DNA of 17,640 bases from assembly GCA_030746295.1 (NCBI GenBank), contig JASLMY010000093.1:1-17640 (forward strand). Reading direction: 5' to 3'. The notes beneath the pieces are model-generated. The model saw nothing but the letters and a program-made list of their open reading frames with translations, was not told the origin of the DNA and did no database searches. The stretch comes from Alphaproteobacteria bacterium (GTDB lineage: Bacteria; Pseudomonadota; Alphaproteobacteria; GCA-2731375). The position numbers and the translations under genes were made by a program. Shown piece by piece: positions 8,614 to 15,808 of this stretch. Numbering within the stretch: position 1 is the stretch's first letter; every line of letters begins with the position of its first letter.

Positions 8614-9387
8614 TCAAGCCACGGCGAGGCGCAGCGAGAGGCAGCTGAGGCCGCCGTCGAGCTTTCGGAACTCGGAGACGTCGAGCGCGACCGTGCTCAG
8701 GCCGGCGTTCTCGATGGCTCGGCCCGTCTTCGGATGGCCGGTGGCCATGAGGACGCGGTCGTTCACCACGACAGCGTTGGCGGCGTAGGCCTCGTCCGCC
8801 GCCAGCAGGATTTTGTCGTAGCCCCGGAAGGCGGGGTCCTCGGCCAACGCCGGCTGTAGCAACAGCAAGTCGTCACCGAGCCAGGCGACGCCGCTCTTCA
8901 AGTGCAGCATGCCCTGGACCGGTAGCGTCTCGCCCGAGAGGCCGTGGCGCTCCAGGATGGCGATCAGTTGGCGGGCGCCCTCGGCATCGGTGCGGTCCGT
9001 CAGGCCGACGACGTAGTGGTCGCCGACCTCCAGGACGTCGCCGCCGTCGAGCCGGCCCGGCGCTTCGATGCGCGCGACCGCTTCGTAGTGATCCCGGAGA
9101 GCCGCCTCGATATGCGCCGCTTCGCCCTGCCGGCTGGGCGCGCCGGGGCGGGTGACGACGGCACAGTGCGGGGTACAGACGGCGACATCCTCGACGAAGA
9201 CGGAATCGGGAAAGTCGTCCAACGGCGGCAGCGTCGTCACCGCGACGCCGGCTGCTTCCAAGGCTTCGACATAGGCGCGGTGCTGGTGCCGCGCCAATGC
9301 GAGGTCGGGCGGACCGAATGTGGCGGTGGTCAGGCCCCCGGCCAGCCCGGACCCAGGCTGGCGGACGATGGCGCGGGCGATCCGCAT
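8614..9387 (-). CDS. ddaH: dimethylargininase (DDAH), guanidino-modifying hydrolase
   Basis: From the ATG at 9387 the protein has 257 residues, very close to bacterial DDAH (about 254). A TTG five codons earlier is possible, but the ATG has GGCAGGCGAG just upstream. DDAH hydrolyses N-omega-methylated arginines to citrulline plus methylamine or dimethylamine. The family motifs are clear: [12 protein letters not shown] (59-70), RLDGGDVL (112-119), [13 protein letters not shown] (159-171) and [13 protein letters not shown] (241-253). The triad is D114, H162 and C249. The His and Cys numbers equal those of the Pseudomonas aeruginosa enzyme, while Asp at 114 matches the mammalian type rather than the bacterial Glu. 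It begins 18 bp after the stop of the dimethylglycine-dehydrogenase-like gene, so the two are almost certainly one operon, and its amine product suggests a shared methylated-nitrogen pathway. Arginine deiminase-type relatives with other guanidino substrates remain possible. Confidence 0.92.
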   Translation of the reverse strand: MRIARAIVRQPGSGLAGGLTTATFGPPDLALARHQHRAYVEALEAAGVAVTTLPPLDDFPDSVFVEDVAVCTPHCAVVTRPGAPSRQGEAAHIEAALRDHYEAVARIEAPGRLDGGDVLEVGDHYVVGLTDRTDAEGARQLIAILERHGLSGETLPVQGMLHLKSGVAWLGDDLLLLQPALAEDPAFRGYDKILLAADEAYAANAVVVNDRVLMATGHPKTGRAIENAGLSTVALDVSEFRKLDGGLSCLSLRLAVA

Positions 9388-9405
9388 GCTCGCCTGCCGC
9401 AATGC

Positions 9406-11820
9406 TCAGCCGCGCATGCGCTCGCCGGCCGGATCGAAGAGGGGCTCCGATCCCAGCGTGGCGGGGCGGCGCTCGCCCAGGATCTCGATCTCGAAGGCGG
9501 CACCGTCGGCGATCGTCTCGGTCGGCACGAAGCCGAGCGCCACCGACTGCGCGCTGTGATGGGCATAGCCGCCGGAGGTGACGAAGCCGACGACCTCGCC
9601 GTCCTTCCAGATCGGCTCGTCGGCCCAGACGTCGGCGTCCTCGGCCTCGACGACGAAGGTCTGGAGGCGCCGCGACGGTGGCGTATCGGCCTCGCGCATC
9701 GCCGCGTCGCGGCCGATGAAGTCGTTCTTGGCGAAAGAAACGAAGCGGTCGAGGCCGGTCTCGGCGGCGGTGTAGTCGGGCCGGTACTCGCGCATCCACG
9801 AGCCGAACGACTTCTCCAAGCGCAGCGACATCATCGCCCGCATGCCGAAGGGTTTCAGGCCCAGGTCCCGGCCGGCCTCTGCGAGCGCGTGGTAGAGGGC
9901 GAGCTGGCGCTCGGCCGGCACGTAGATCTCGTAGCCGAGGTCGCCGGTGTAGGTGATACGGGCGACGATCGCCGGCACCAGGCCGACCTCGATCTCCGCC
10001 ACCGAGAGGAAGGGAAATGCGTCGCGGCCGACGTCGCTCCGGGTCAAGCGGGCCAGCAGCTCGCGCGCCTTGGGCCCCGCGATCTGGAAGCCGAGGCGGG
10101 CATCGGAGACGTTCTCGATCTCGACGCCGGCGTCGGGCAGATGCGCCTGGAACCAGCGCATGTGATAGGCCTGCGCGGCATAGGAGGCGGTGAGCTGGAA
10201 GCGCTCCGGCCCCAGCCTGGCGACGGTGAAGTCGCCGATCAGGCGGCCCGCCGGGTTCAGCATCGGCGTCAGCACGATCCGGCCTCGGGCCGGCATCCGG
10301 TTGGCGAAGATACGGTTGAGCCAGCCCTCGGCGTCGGCGCCCCGGACCTCGTACTTGCCGAAGTTGTGAATTTCGTTGATGCCGACCGCGGTGCGGACGG
10401 CCCGGCATTCCTCGGCTACGGGCGCGTGCGCGTTGGAGCGGCGAAAGCTCGGCGTCTCTTCCAGTGGCTCGCCCTCGGGCGCGAAGTAGTTGACGGCCTC
10501 CATGCCGTAGGCGGTGCCGAAGACCGCGCGCTGGCCGGCCCAGATGCCGTAGGCCGGCGTCGTCTTGAAGGGGCGGGCTGCCGGCAGCTCCTCGTTCGGG
10601 TAGGCGACGGCGAAGCGGCGCCGATAGTTCTCGCTCACCTTGGCGCGGGTGTAGGGGCGGGTGGTCCAGTCGCCGAAGCGGGCCACGTCCATGGCGAAGA
10701 CGTCGCGCGAGGGCGCGCCCTCGACCATCCATTCGGCAAGCGTCAGGCCGACGCCGCCGCCCTGGCTGAAGCCGGCCATGACGGCACAGGCGCACCAGTA
10801 ATTGGCAAGGCCCGGCACGGGGCCGACGATCGGGTTGCCGTCGGGTGCGAAGGTGAAGGGGCCGTTGATGATCCGCTTGATGCCGGCCTCGGCGAGGCAG
10901 GGATAGCGCTTGTAGGCGGCTTCGAGCGGTCCGGCGATCCGGTCCAGGTTGTCGGGCAAAAGCTCGTGGCCGAACTCCCAAGGCGTGCCGTCGACGCCCC
11001 AGGGGTCGCAGTCCTGCTCGTAAATGCCGATCACCAGGCCGCGGCCTTCCTGGCGCAAATAGGTCTCGCCGCCGGGATCGATGACGTGCGGCAGTTCTTC
11101 CTCGCGCTCGTAGACTTGCCGAATGTCGTCGGTGACGAGGTACTGGTGCTCCATCGGGTGCAGCGGCAGGTAGAGGCCGGCCATCTCGCCGACCTCGCGG
11201 GCCCACAGGCCGCCGGCGTTGACCACGTGCTCGGCCTCGATGGTGCCCTGCTCGGTCACGACCTGCCAGCCGCCGTCGGCCTTGGGGTTCAGCTCCAGGA
11301 CGCGGTTGCGGAGATAGATCTCCGCACCCTGCTGGCGCGCCGCGCGCGCGTAGGCGTGCGTCGTGCCGGACGGGTCGAGGTGGCCGTCGAGCGGATCGTA
11401 GAGGGCGCCGATGACGCCGTCGGTGTTGACGATCGGCGACAACTTCTTGATCTCCTCCGGCCCGAAGATCTCGGTGTCGAGGCCCATATGGCGGTGCTTG
11501 GCACGTTCTGCCTTCAGGTGGTCGAGCCGGTCCGGCGTCGTCGCCAACGTCAGGCCGCCGACATGATGCAGGCCGCAGGACTGGCCGCTGATTTCCTCCA
11601 GCTCGCGGTAGAGCCGGATGGTGTAGCCTTGCAGCGCCGCCATGTTGGTGTCGGCGTTCAGCGTGTGGAAGCCGCCCGCGGCATGCCAGGTCGAGCCCGA
11701 GGTCAACTCCGAGCGCTCGATCAGGACGACGTCCTGCCAGCCGAACTTGGTCAGGTGATAGAGGACGCTGCAGCCGACCACGCCGCCGCCGATCACCGCT
11801 ACCTTGACATGGCTCTTCAT
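9406..11820 (-). CDS. FAD-dependent dehydrogenase with GcvT domain (dimethylglycine/sarcosine dehydrogenase class)
   Basis: The ATG at 11820 has GGGGACGAG upstream and begins the FAD domain at once; the frame opening at 11997 adds unsupported sequence. The 804 residues fit this class. The N-terminal dinucleotide-binding fold has VAVIGGGVVGCS (8-18) and the acidic LIER (33-36). SGSTWHAAG (41-49) carries the histidine (H46) equivalent to the covalent FAD attachment site of mammalian dimethylglycine dehydrogenase. The FAD/DAO domain runs to about 370 and a linker domain to about 425. The rest is a GcvT-like tetrahydrofolate-binding domain (NEIHNFGKYEV near 482, later GYEIYVPAE) and a GCV_T_C barrel (DEPIWKDGEVVGFVTSGGY). 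Such enzymes oxidise an N-methyl group and pass the one-carbon unit to folate. The substrate may be dimethylglycine, sarcosine or another N-methyl amino acid. It is the first gene of an operon with dimethylargininase, divergent from the amidase. Confidence 0.9.
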   Translation of the reverse strand: MKSHVKVAVIGGGVVGCSVLYHLTKFGWQDVVLIERSELTSGSTWHAAGGFHTLNADTNMAALQGYTIRLYRELEEISGQSCGLHHVGGLTLATTPDRLDHLKAERAKHRHMGLDTEIFGPEEIKKLSPIVNTDGVIGALYDPLDGHLDPSGTTHAYARAARQQGAEIYLRNRVLELNPKADGGWQVVTEQGTIEAEHVVNAGGLWAREVGEMAGLYLPLHPMEHQYLVTDDIRQVYEREEELPHVIDPGGETYLRQEGRGLVIGIYEQDCDPWGVDGTPWEFGHELLPDNLDRIAGPLEAAYKRYPCLAEAGIKRIINGPFTFAPDGNPIVGPVPGLANYWCACAVMAGFSQGGGVGLTLAEWMVEGAPSRDVFAMDVARFGDWTTRPYTRAKVSENYRRRFAVAYPNEELPAARPFKTTPAYGIWAGQRAVFGTAYGMEAVNYFAPEGEPLEETPSFRRSNAHAPVAEECRAVRTAVGINEIHNFGKYEVRGADAEGWLNRIFANRMPARGRIVLTPMLNPAGRLIGDFTVARLGPERFQLTASYAAQAYHMRWFQAHLPDAGVEIENVSDARLGFQIAGPKARELLARLTRSDVGRDAFPFLSVAEIEVGLVPAIVARITYTGDLGYEIYVPAERQLALYHALAEAGRDLGLKPFGMRAMMSLRLEKSFGSWMREYRPDYTAAETGLDRFVSFAKNDFIGRDAAMREADTPPSRRLQTFVVEAEDADVWADEPIWKDGEVVGFVTSGGYAHHSAQSVALGFVPTETIADGAAFEIEILGERRPATLGSEPLFDPAGERMRG

Positions 11821-11887
11821 CGGGCTCGTCCCCCTTCGATGGCATGCTGATCCGGCACCCGTTGCCGCGGTGCATTCTTCCCGTCTT

Positions 11888-11900
11888 TTTCGAAGCGAAA
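11888..11900. promoter_or_regulatory. inverted repeat in the divergent dehydrogenase/amidase promoter region
   Basis: TTTCG (11888-11892) and CGAAA (11896-11900) are perfect inverted arms with a three-base spacer, near the middle of the 218-bp divergent region and in its most AT-rich part. It is a possible operator for a shared regulator. No regulator gene is adjacent and the arms are short, so this is tentative. Confidence 0.2.
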
Positions 11901-12003
11901 CAACGATAAATGCGAAGACCGGAGAATTCGGGCTGAACGATCGGCCGCGGCCCCTTGACCTCGCCCGCCGGGAGAACGACCCTGGGAGGAAGCGCATCTT
12001 CTA

Positions 12004-12042
12004 ATGCACCGCAAATTCAACGAACGGACGCACGCCCCATGA
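12004..12042 (+). CDS. possible 12-codon leader peptide overlapping the amidase start
   Basis: ATG at 12004 begins MHRKFNERTHAP and stops at TGA 12040-12042. That TGA overlaps the amidase ATG (12039-12041) as ATGA, the classic arrangement for translational coupling. The purine-rich GGGAGGAAG (11984-11992) is the only strong ribosome-binding site before the amidase, and it lies 11 bases before this ATG, slightly long but usable. The amidase ATG itself has only a weak GGA nearby. The peptide is basic and shows no run of one amino acid that would suggest attenuation. It could instead be chance. Confidence 0.35.
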   Translation: MHRKFNERTHAP

Positions 12043-13442
12043 ACAACGAAGACCTTTGCTTTACACCGGCGACGAAGCTTGGCGAGATGATCCGCGGCAA
12101 GGAGATCTCGGTCTCCGAGCTCGTCGCGGCCGTGCTTGCCCGGATCGAGGCCTTGGAGCCCAAGGTCAACGCTTTCGCCACCCTGACCGCCGAGGCCGCG
12201 ATGGCGGCGGCAGCCGAGGCCGACGCGGCGGTAGCGGCCGGGGACGAGCTCGGGCCGCTGCACGGCATACCGGTAACGATCAAGGACCTGTCGGTCATGG
12301 CGGGCGTGCCGACGGAGCGCGGCTCGCACATCTTCAAGGGCGCTGTGCCGGATACGGACGCACCCTTCGTCACCCGGCTGAAGGCGGCAGGCGCCATCCC
12401 GCTCGGCAAGACAACGACTTCGGAGTTCGGTTGGAAGGGGGTCAGCCAGAGCCCGCTCACCGGCATTACCTCCAACCCCTGGAAGGAAGGCTATAACGCC
12501 GGCGCCTCCTCGGCCGGGGCAGGGGCGGCGGCGGCCGGTTACGGGCCCTTGCACCAGGGCTCGGACGGTGCCGGCTCGATCCGCATGCCCTCGCACTTCT
12601 GCGGCATCTTCGGCCTGAAGCCGACCTTTGGCCGAATTCCGAACGTGCCGGTGCCGAACAACGATCAGAGCTCGCATCTCGGGCCGATGACCCGCAGCGT
12701 CGGCGATTCCGCCCTGATGCTGAAGACGATCGCGGGCCCGCACCCCCTGGATCACTACAGCATGGAGGCGCCACCGGCGGATTACCCGGCCCTCCTGGCC
12801 GAGGGGATCCGTGGCCTGAAGGTGGCCTATAGCCCGGACCTGGGCCATGCCCGCGTCGATCCGGATGTCGCCGAGCTCGTAGCCTCGGCAGCAGCGGCGT
12901 TTACCGATCTCGGCTGTACCGTCGAGGAGGTGACGCCCGGCTTCGGCCCGGACGGGCCGGAGATTATCCGCTTCTTCTGGTCGGCCCACATGCGGCTTTA
13001 CGCCGCTTACCTAGCGGAGTGGGAGGACAAGATGGACCCGGGCCTGGTCGCCTGCATCAAGGCCGGCGTGGGCCAGAGCGCCGACGACTACCTCGCCATG
13101 CGGGCCCGCAAGCACGACTATATCGAGGCGGTGCAGCGCTTCTTCGAGGAATGGGACCTGCTGCTGACGCCGACGGTTTCGGTCGCCGCCTTTCCGGCCG
13201 ATCGCCTGCAGCCCGAGCACTGGCCCCAGCATTCCTGGGATTGGGTCAGCTGGGCCGAGTTTTCCTACCCCTTCAATTTCTCCCACAACCCGGCCGGCAC
13301 GGTGCCGGCAGGCTTTACGCCTGCGGGCCTGCCGGTCGGCCTGCAGATCGTCGGGCCGCGCTTCGCCGACCTCACCGTATTGCAGGCCGCGGCCGCCTTC
13401 GAGGCGGCCCGGCCCTGGGCCGACAAGCGGCCGGCGCTCTGA
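12039..13442 (+). CDS. amidase-signature family hydrolase
   Basis: The 467-residue product has the Ser-cisSer-Lys machinery of the amidase signature family. K82 is in GIPVTIKDLSV, the paired serines 157-158 are in AGASSAGAG, and the nucleophile S180 is in QGSDGAGSIRMPSHFCG, followed by FGLKPTFGRIP. The C-terminal end (GTVPAGFTPAGLPVGLQIVG) is also typical. Such enzymes hydrolyse carboxamides to acid and ammonia. The signature is slightly unusual, with alanines where many members have glycines (GASSAG for GGSSGG). A GatA role is unlikely because no gatB or gatC is adjacent and it has the length and C-terminus of catabolic amidases. The ATG at 12039 is the best start, but its ribosome-binding site is poor and the upstream 12-codon frame may drive it. 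It diverges from the N-demethylase/DDAH operon, which hints at a nitrogen-scavenging role. The substrate is unknown. Confidence 0.92.
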   Translation: MNNEDLCFTPATKLGEMIRGKEISVSELVAAVLARIEALEPKVNAFATLTAEAAMAAAAEADAAVAAGDELGPLHGIPVTIKDLSVMAGVPTERGSHIFKGAVPDTDAPFVTRLKAAGAIPLGKTTTSEFGWKGVSQSPLTGITSNPWKEGYNAGASSAGAGAAAAGYGPLHQGSDGAGSIRMPSHFCGIFGLKPTFGRIPNVPVPNNDQSSHLGPMTRSVGDSALMLKTIAGPHPLDHYSMEAPPADYPALLAEGIRGLKVAYSPDLGHARVDPDVAELVASAAAAFTDLGCTVEEVTPGFGPDGPEIIRFFWSAHMRLYAAYLAEWEDKMDPGLVACIKAGVGQSADDYLAMRARKHDYIEAVQRFFEEWDLLLTPTVSVAAFPADRLQPEHWPQHSWDWVSWAEFSYPFNFSHNPAGTVPAGFTPAGLPVGLQIVGPRFADLTVLQAAAAFEAARPWADKRPAL

Positions 13443-13456
13443 AGCCTCGCTCCGGC

Positions 13457-13486
13457 GTCCGCGCCTCAGCCGTCGAGTTCGCGGAC
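13457..13486. terminator. hairpin after the amidase gene
   Basis: GTCCGCG (13457-13463) pairs perfectly with CGCGGAC (13480-13486) around a 16-base loop, 15 bp after the amidase stop. The loop contains the stop codon of the minus-strand coding remnant. Position between convergent frames suits a terminator, but no U-tract follows on either strand. Confidence 0.28.
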
Positions 13487-13618
13487 CGGGCGCCAGCTTG
13501 TCTCCCGCTCGTCGCAGTTGATGCGTTTCGCCTTCGCTTTGCGGCCGAAGGCGTTCTCAAATTGCGCACGCGAACCAACGTCGAGGTCCGACGTCTCCAG
13601 CCCGAGCGTGGCCGGCGC
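13466..13618 (-). pseudogene. coding-like fragment without a start, probable gene remnant
   Basis: On the minus strand, 50 sense codons run from just after an in-frame TGA (13619-13621) to a TGA at 13466-13468. By my count 41 of the 50 third positions are G or C, a strong coding bias. The peptide looks like a real C-terminus: LGLETSDLDVG, then FENAFGRKAKAKRIN, then ETSWRPVRELDG. There is no ATG, GTG or TTG to start it. The same frame continues beyond the stop for at least a dozen codons (HGSLARARST) into the end of the AdaA gene. It could be the tail of a gene cut by the arrival of the AdaA/MFS genes, or a gene broken by one stop. I do not recognise the family, and it does not resemble the AlkA domain often fused to such regulators. 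Confidence 0.4.
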
Positions 13619-13653
13619 TCAGGTCGAGCGGGCACGAGCGAGGCTGCCGTGCC

Positions 13654-14244
13654 TCAGGACCGGCCGCGCCGAAATGTCGATGGTGCGCACTTGTATGTTT
13701 TCAAAAAAGCGTCGTTGAATCCTCGGACGCTTCCAAATCCCGCTTCGAAGGCAATGCGAGCCAACGGCAGGTTCGAGTCCGTGACAAGCCTCTTTGCCGC
13801 CTGGACCCGGCGTACCCTGGCTATTTCCCGGGGGCTCGCGCCCACATGCCGGAGAAAGAGTCGAGACAAATGGCGCGCGCCGATGCCGAGAAGATCCGCC
13901 AGCTCGGGAACAGAGTGGCGTTCGAGATAGCCTTCTTCGATCAGGCGCATCCCGCGTCCCACCGTGGTTGCCGTTCCGAGCCAGGCCGGACTGCCCGGAG
14001 CGGATTCCGGCCGACAGCGCAGGCAGGGTCGATAGCCGGCGCGCTCCGCCTCGGCCGCGGTGCGATAGAAGACGCAGTTTCGCCGCTTGGGTTTCGGCGC
14101 CGGGCAGATCGGCCGGCAGTAGACCCCCGTCGTCCGAACGGCGACGAAAAACTCGCCGTCGAATTCGTGATCGCGGCGAAGCAACGCTTCATAGAAGTGG
14201 TCGTGACGGCTGTCCCCGCCCTCTATGCGGTCATTTCTATTCAC
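13654..14244 (-). CDS. AdaA-like methylation-responsive AraC-family regulator
   Basis: This 196-residue protein joins an Ada zinc domain to an AraC-type HTH. The zinc/methyl-acceptor cysteines are C43 and C47 (TTGVYCRPICPAP) and C74 and C77 (GYRPCLRCRPE). Their spacing is identical to C38, C42, C69 and C72 of E. coli Ada, making C43 the likely acceptor of methyl groups from DNA methylphosphotriesters. Residues about 90-190 carry the two helix-turn-helix units (VPELADLLGIGARHLSRLF; IAFEAGFGSVRGFNDAFLKTY). Once methylated, such proteins activate alkylation-response genes. The C-terminal O6-methylguanine methyltransferase domain and the AlkA glycosylase domain found in many relatives are both absent, so it resembles Bacillus AdaA. 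The GTG start at 14244 overlaps the end of the MFS gene as GTGAATAG, implying translational coupling. No repair gene is adjacent, so its local target may be the transporter operon itself. Confidence 0.9.
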   Translation of the reverse strand: MNRNDRIEGGDSRHDHFYEALLRRDHEFDGEFFVAVRTTGVYCRPICPAPKPKRRNCVFYRTAAEAERAGYRPCLRCRPESAPGSPAWLGTATTVGRGMRLIEEGYLERHSVPELADLLGIGARHLSRLFLRHVGASPREIARVRRVQAAKRLVTDSNLPLARIAFEAGFGSVRGFNDAFLKTYKCAPSTFRRGRS

Positions 14245-15469
14245 GGTGACTTAGTCTTATTCCCTGCCTTGCCACAGCCAATTTGCAAGTAACGATCACG
14301 GACGCGGCGACCGTCGCGGCCATGCATATTATCCCAACTGTCACGAACCCCATGGTTGCGATGACGACCCCCATCGTGGCCGTGCCGATCGACGAGCCCG
14401 TGAATACGCAGGCCGTGTTGATCGAAAAGGCGCGTCCGCGAATTGCCGTGTCGACCTTGCCGATCGCCGTCGTGAAGGACGTAAAGGCGGCATTTTGGAA
14501 GACGCCCCATAGGTACATCGTCAGTCCGAGCAGGACCATCGAATGGGTGGTGTGCGGGATCGATAGCAAGATCATGCCGAGAGCCGCCGTCGCTACAGAC
14601 AGGCTCCGTTCCGGGCCAACTCGATCGATGATCCAGCCGTTGAGCGTTCCGGTCAAAAAGCCGAGACCGTAGATCGAGACGAAAATGCCGGCTCCGCCAG
14701 CTTGAACGCCCAAGTCACCTCGGATAGCGATGCCGAGATAGGCGTAGACGCCGTAGAAGCCGATGAATGTCAGGACCGTCGAGAGAAACAGCCACGGCAG
14801 GCGCGCAGCATGGATGCGCGACCGAATGCTTCGCGACCAGAACGCAGAGATCGCGACAACCGCACCGCCGGGCCGATCGTTTGCCGTGAAAAGTCGCGCC
14901 GTCAGGGCGGCGATGATCAACCAAGTGGTCGCGAGAACGAGCATCATGCCACGCCAGCCCACGGATTCTCCCAGAAACGCCGCTGCCGGAACGCCGACCA
15001 ATGTCGAAGCCGCCCAACCCGAATTGACCCGGCCAAGGATTCTCGCTCGCGTGGCCTCCGACGTGCGATCGGAAATGGCGGCGTAGGCGGCCGGCATGAA
15101 AATCCCGCCGCCACAGCCGCAAAGCGCATGGCCCAAGACAAGGACCGCCCATGTCGGTGATAGCGCGACGCATATCAAGCCGACCAGGTGCAGGCTCATT
15201 CCAACGGCCAGCATGATGCGGCGCGAAACAATGTCGTGGAAAGGCGCCAAGGCAACTGATGTCAGTCCCAGGGCGAGGCCATAGGCGCCCCCCGGATAAC
15301 CCAAGCGCGTTGTGTCCGCGTCGAGGTCTCGAGCCACGTCAGGGAGTATCGGCGAGAGTGCGAGAAAGAATGAGCCGACAAGAAACATGCTCAATGCGAA
15401 GCCAGCCGTCTGCGGCAGCGACAAGAGGTCGCGATCGCTTGAGCAGGCGGTGCAATCGTCCTCGATCAA
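14237..15469 (-). CDS. MFS transporter, drug/sugar efflux (DHA1/AraJ-like)
   Basis: The product is a twelve-helix major facilitator. Helix 1 starts at TAGFALSMFLVGSFF and helix 2 follows the ALSPILPDVARDL loop. The motif-A-like loop (APFHDIVSRRIML), helix 4 (HALCGCGGGIFMPAAYAAIS) and the helix 5 glycine/proline region are those of proton-driven DHA1 exporters. The frame is open up to a TTG at 15709, but that leader of about 80 residues is polar, low in homology character and contains no ATG or GTG. I therefore take the TTG at 15469, with GGAG nine bases upstream, giving 410 residues, the usual MFS length; the TTG at 15484 is nearly as good. The gene ends inside the AdaA start, so both share a transcript. 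GC counted over 14281-14520 is about 60 percent, against about 71 percent over two sampled glnS lines, suggesting horizontal acquisition. The exported compound is unknown. Confidence 0.85.
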   Translation of the reverse strand: MIEDDCTACSSDRDLLSLPQTAGFALSMFLVGSFFLALSPILPDVARDLDADTTRLGYPGGAYGLALGLTSVALAPFHDIVSRRIMLAVGMSLHLVGLICVALSPTWAVLVLGHALCGCGGGIFMPAAYAAISDRTSEATRARILGRVNSGWAASTLVGVPAAAFLGESVGWRGMMLVLATTWLIIAALTARLFTANDRPGGAVVAISAFWSRSIRSRIHAARLPWLFLSTVLTFIGFYGVYAYLGIAIRGDLGVQAGGAGIFVSIYGLGFLTGTLNGWIIDRVGPERSLSVATAALGMILLSIPHTTHSMVLLGLTMYLWGVFQNAAFTSFTTAIGKVDTAIRGRAFSINTACVFTGSSIGTATMGVVIATMGFVTVGIICMAATVAASVIVTCKLAVARQGIRLSHRE

Positions 15470-15808
15470 GGCATTCGGCTCCAATCCGCGAGCCTCGAAT
15501 CTAAACCGGAGACGAGCGTCCCGCTGGCCGGGATCGGACGCTATTCCTTTCGCCTGGAGTCGTCCGGCGTCGATTGGCCAAACCGGGAGGCAAGACGTCC
15601 CGTTCGTCGCCGAGGTGGTCGAGAGGTGAAGCTGTCGATCGTCGTCGCCAGAGAGCCCGGTTTGGCTTTCCAGCGAGTTGTTGTTTCGAACGCGCGTTAT
15701 CGGCGGCAATCCGCCACCCGCGCGGAATCTCGTCTTCGCGCTCTCGGGCGGCAGCGCCGATAATCTCGCGTCGACGGCTGCCGGTCGCGTGGGGCGGGTC
15801 GCCTTTTC
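15470..15808. other. region upstream of the MFS gene, no supported gene
   Basis: These 339 bp lie between the crotonase stop and the chosen MFS start. A minus-strand frame in phase with the transporter is open back to 15709, but starts only at TTG codons and lacks membrane or domain character. Another minus-strand frame (15501-15959) is a shadow crossing the crotonase gene. The MFS/AdaA promoter should lie here, but I could not assign a convincing -35/-10 pair. Confidence 0.5.

Noticed and set aside
7107..8648. A 513-codon plus-strand frame antisense to glnS
   Set aside because: It is a mirror of glnS with no recognisable motif, and glnS is unambiguous.
8944..11850. A 968-codon open frame on the plus strand antisense to the FAD/GcvT dehydrogenase and DDAH genes
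   Set aside because: It mirrors two recognised genes, its translation is rich in Arg, Gly, Ala and Val with no domain character, and such antisense frames are expected at this GC content.
8873..11875. A 1000-codon minus-strand frame overlapping the same genes in another phase
   Set aside because: The translation is almost entirely Arg/Pro/Gly/Ala-rich and low in complexity, while the other phase encodes a clear FAD/GcvT enzyme.
11943..11952. GGCCGCGGCC, a perfect 10-base palindrome before the amidase
   Set aside because: Palindromes made only of G and C are expected often by chance at this base composition, and no second copy or promoter supports it.
12039..13442. GatA subunit of the tRNA amidotransferase
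   Set aside because: No gatB or gatC is adjacent, glnS is present nearby, and the context is catabolic, so a general amidase is more likely.
13466..13653. Possible remnant of an AlkA glycosylase domain after the AdaA gene
   Set aside because: Many relatives of this regulator are fused to AlkA, but the fragment shows none of its motifs and is too short.
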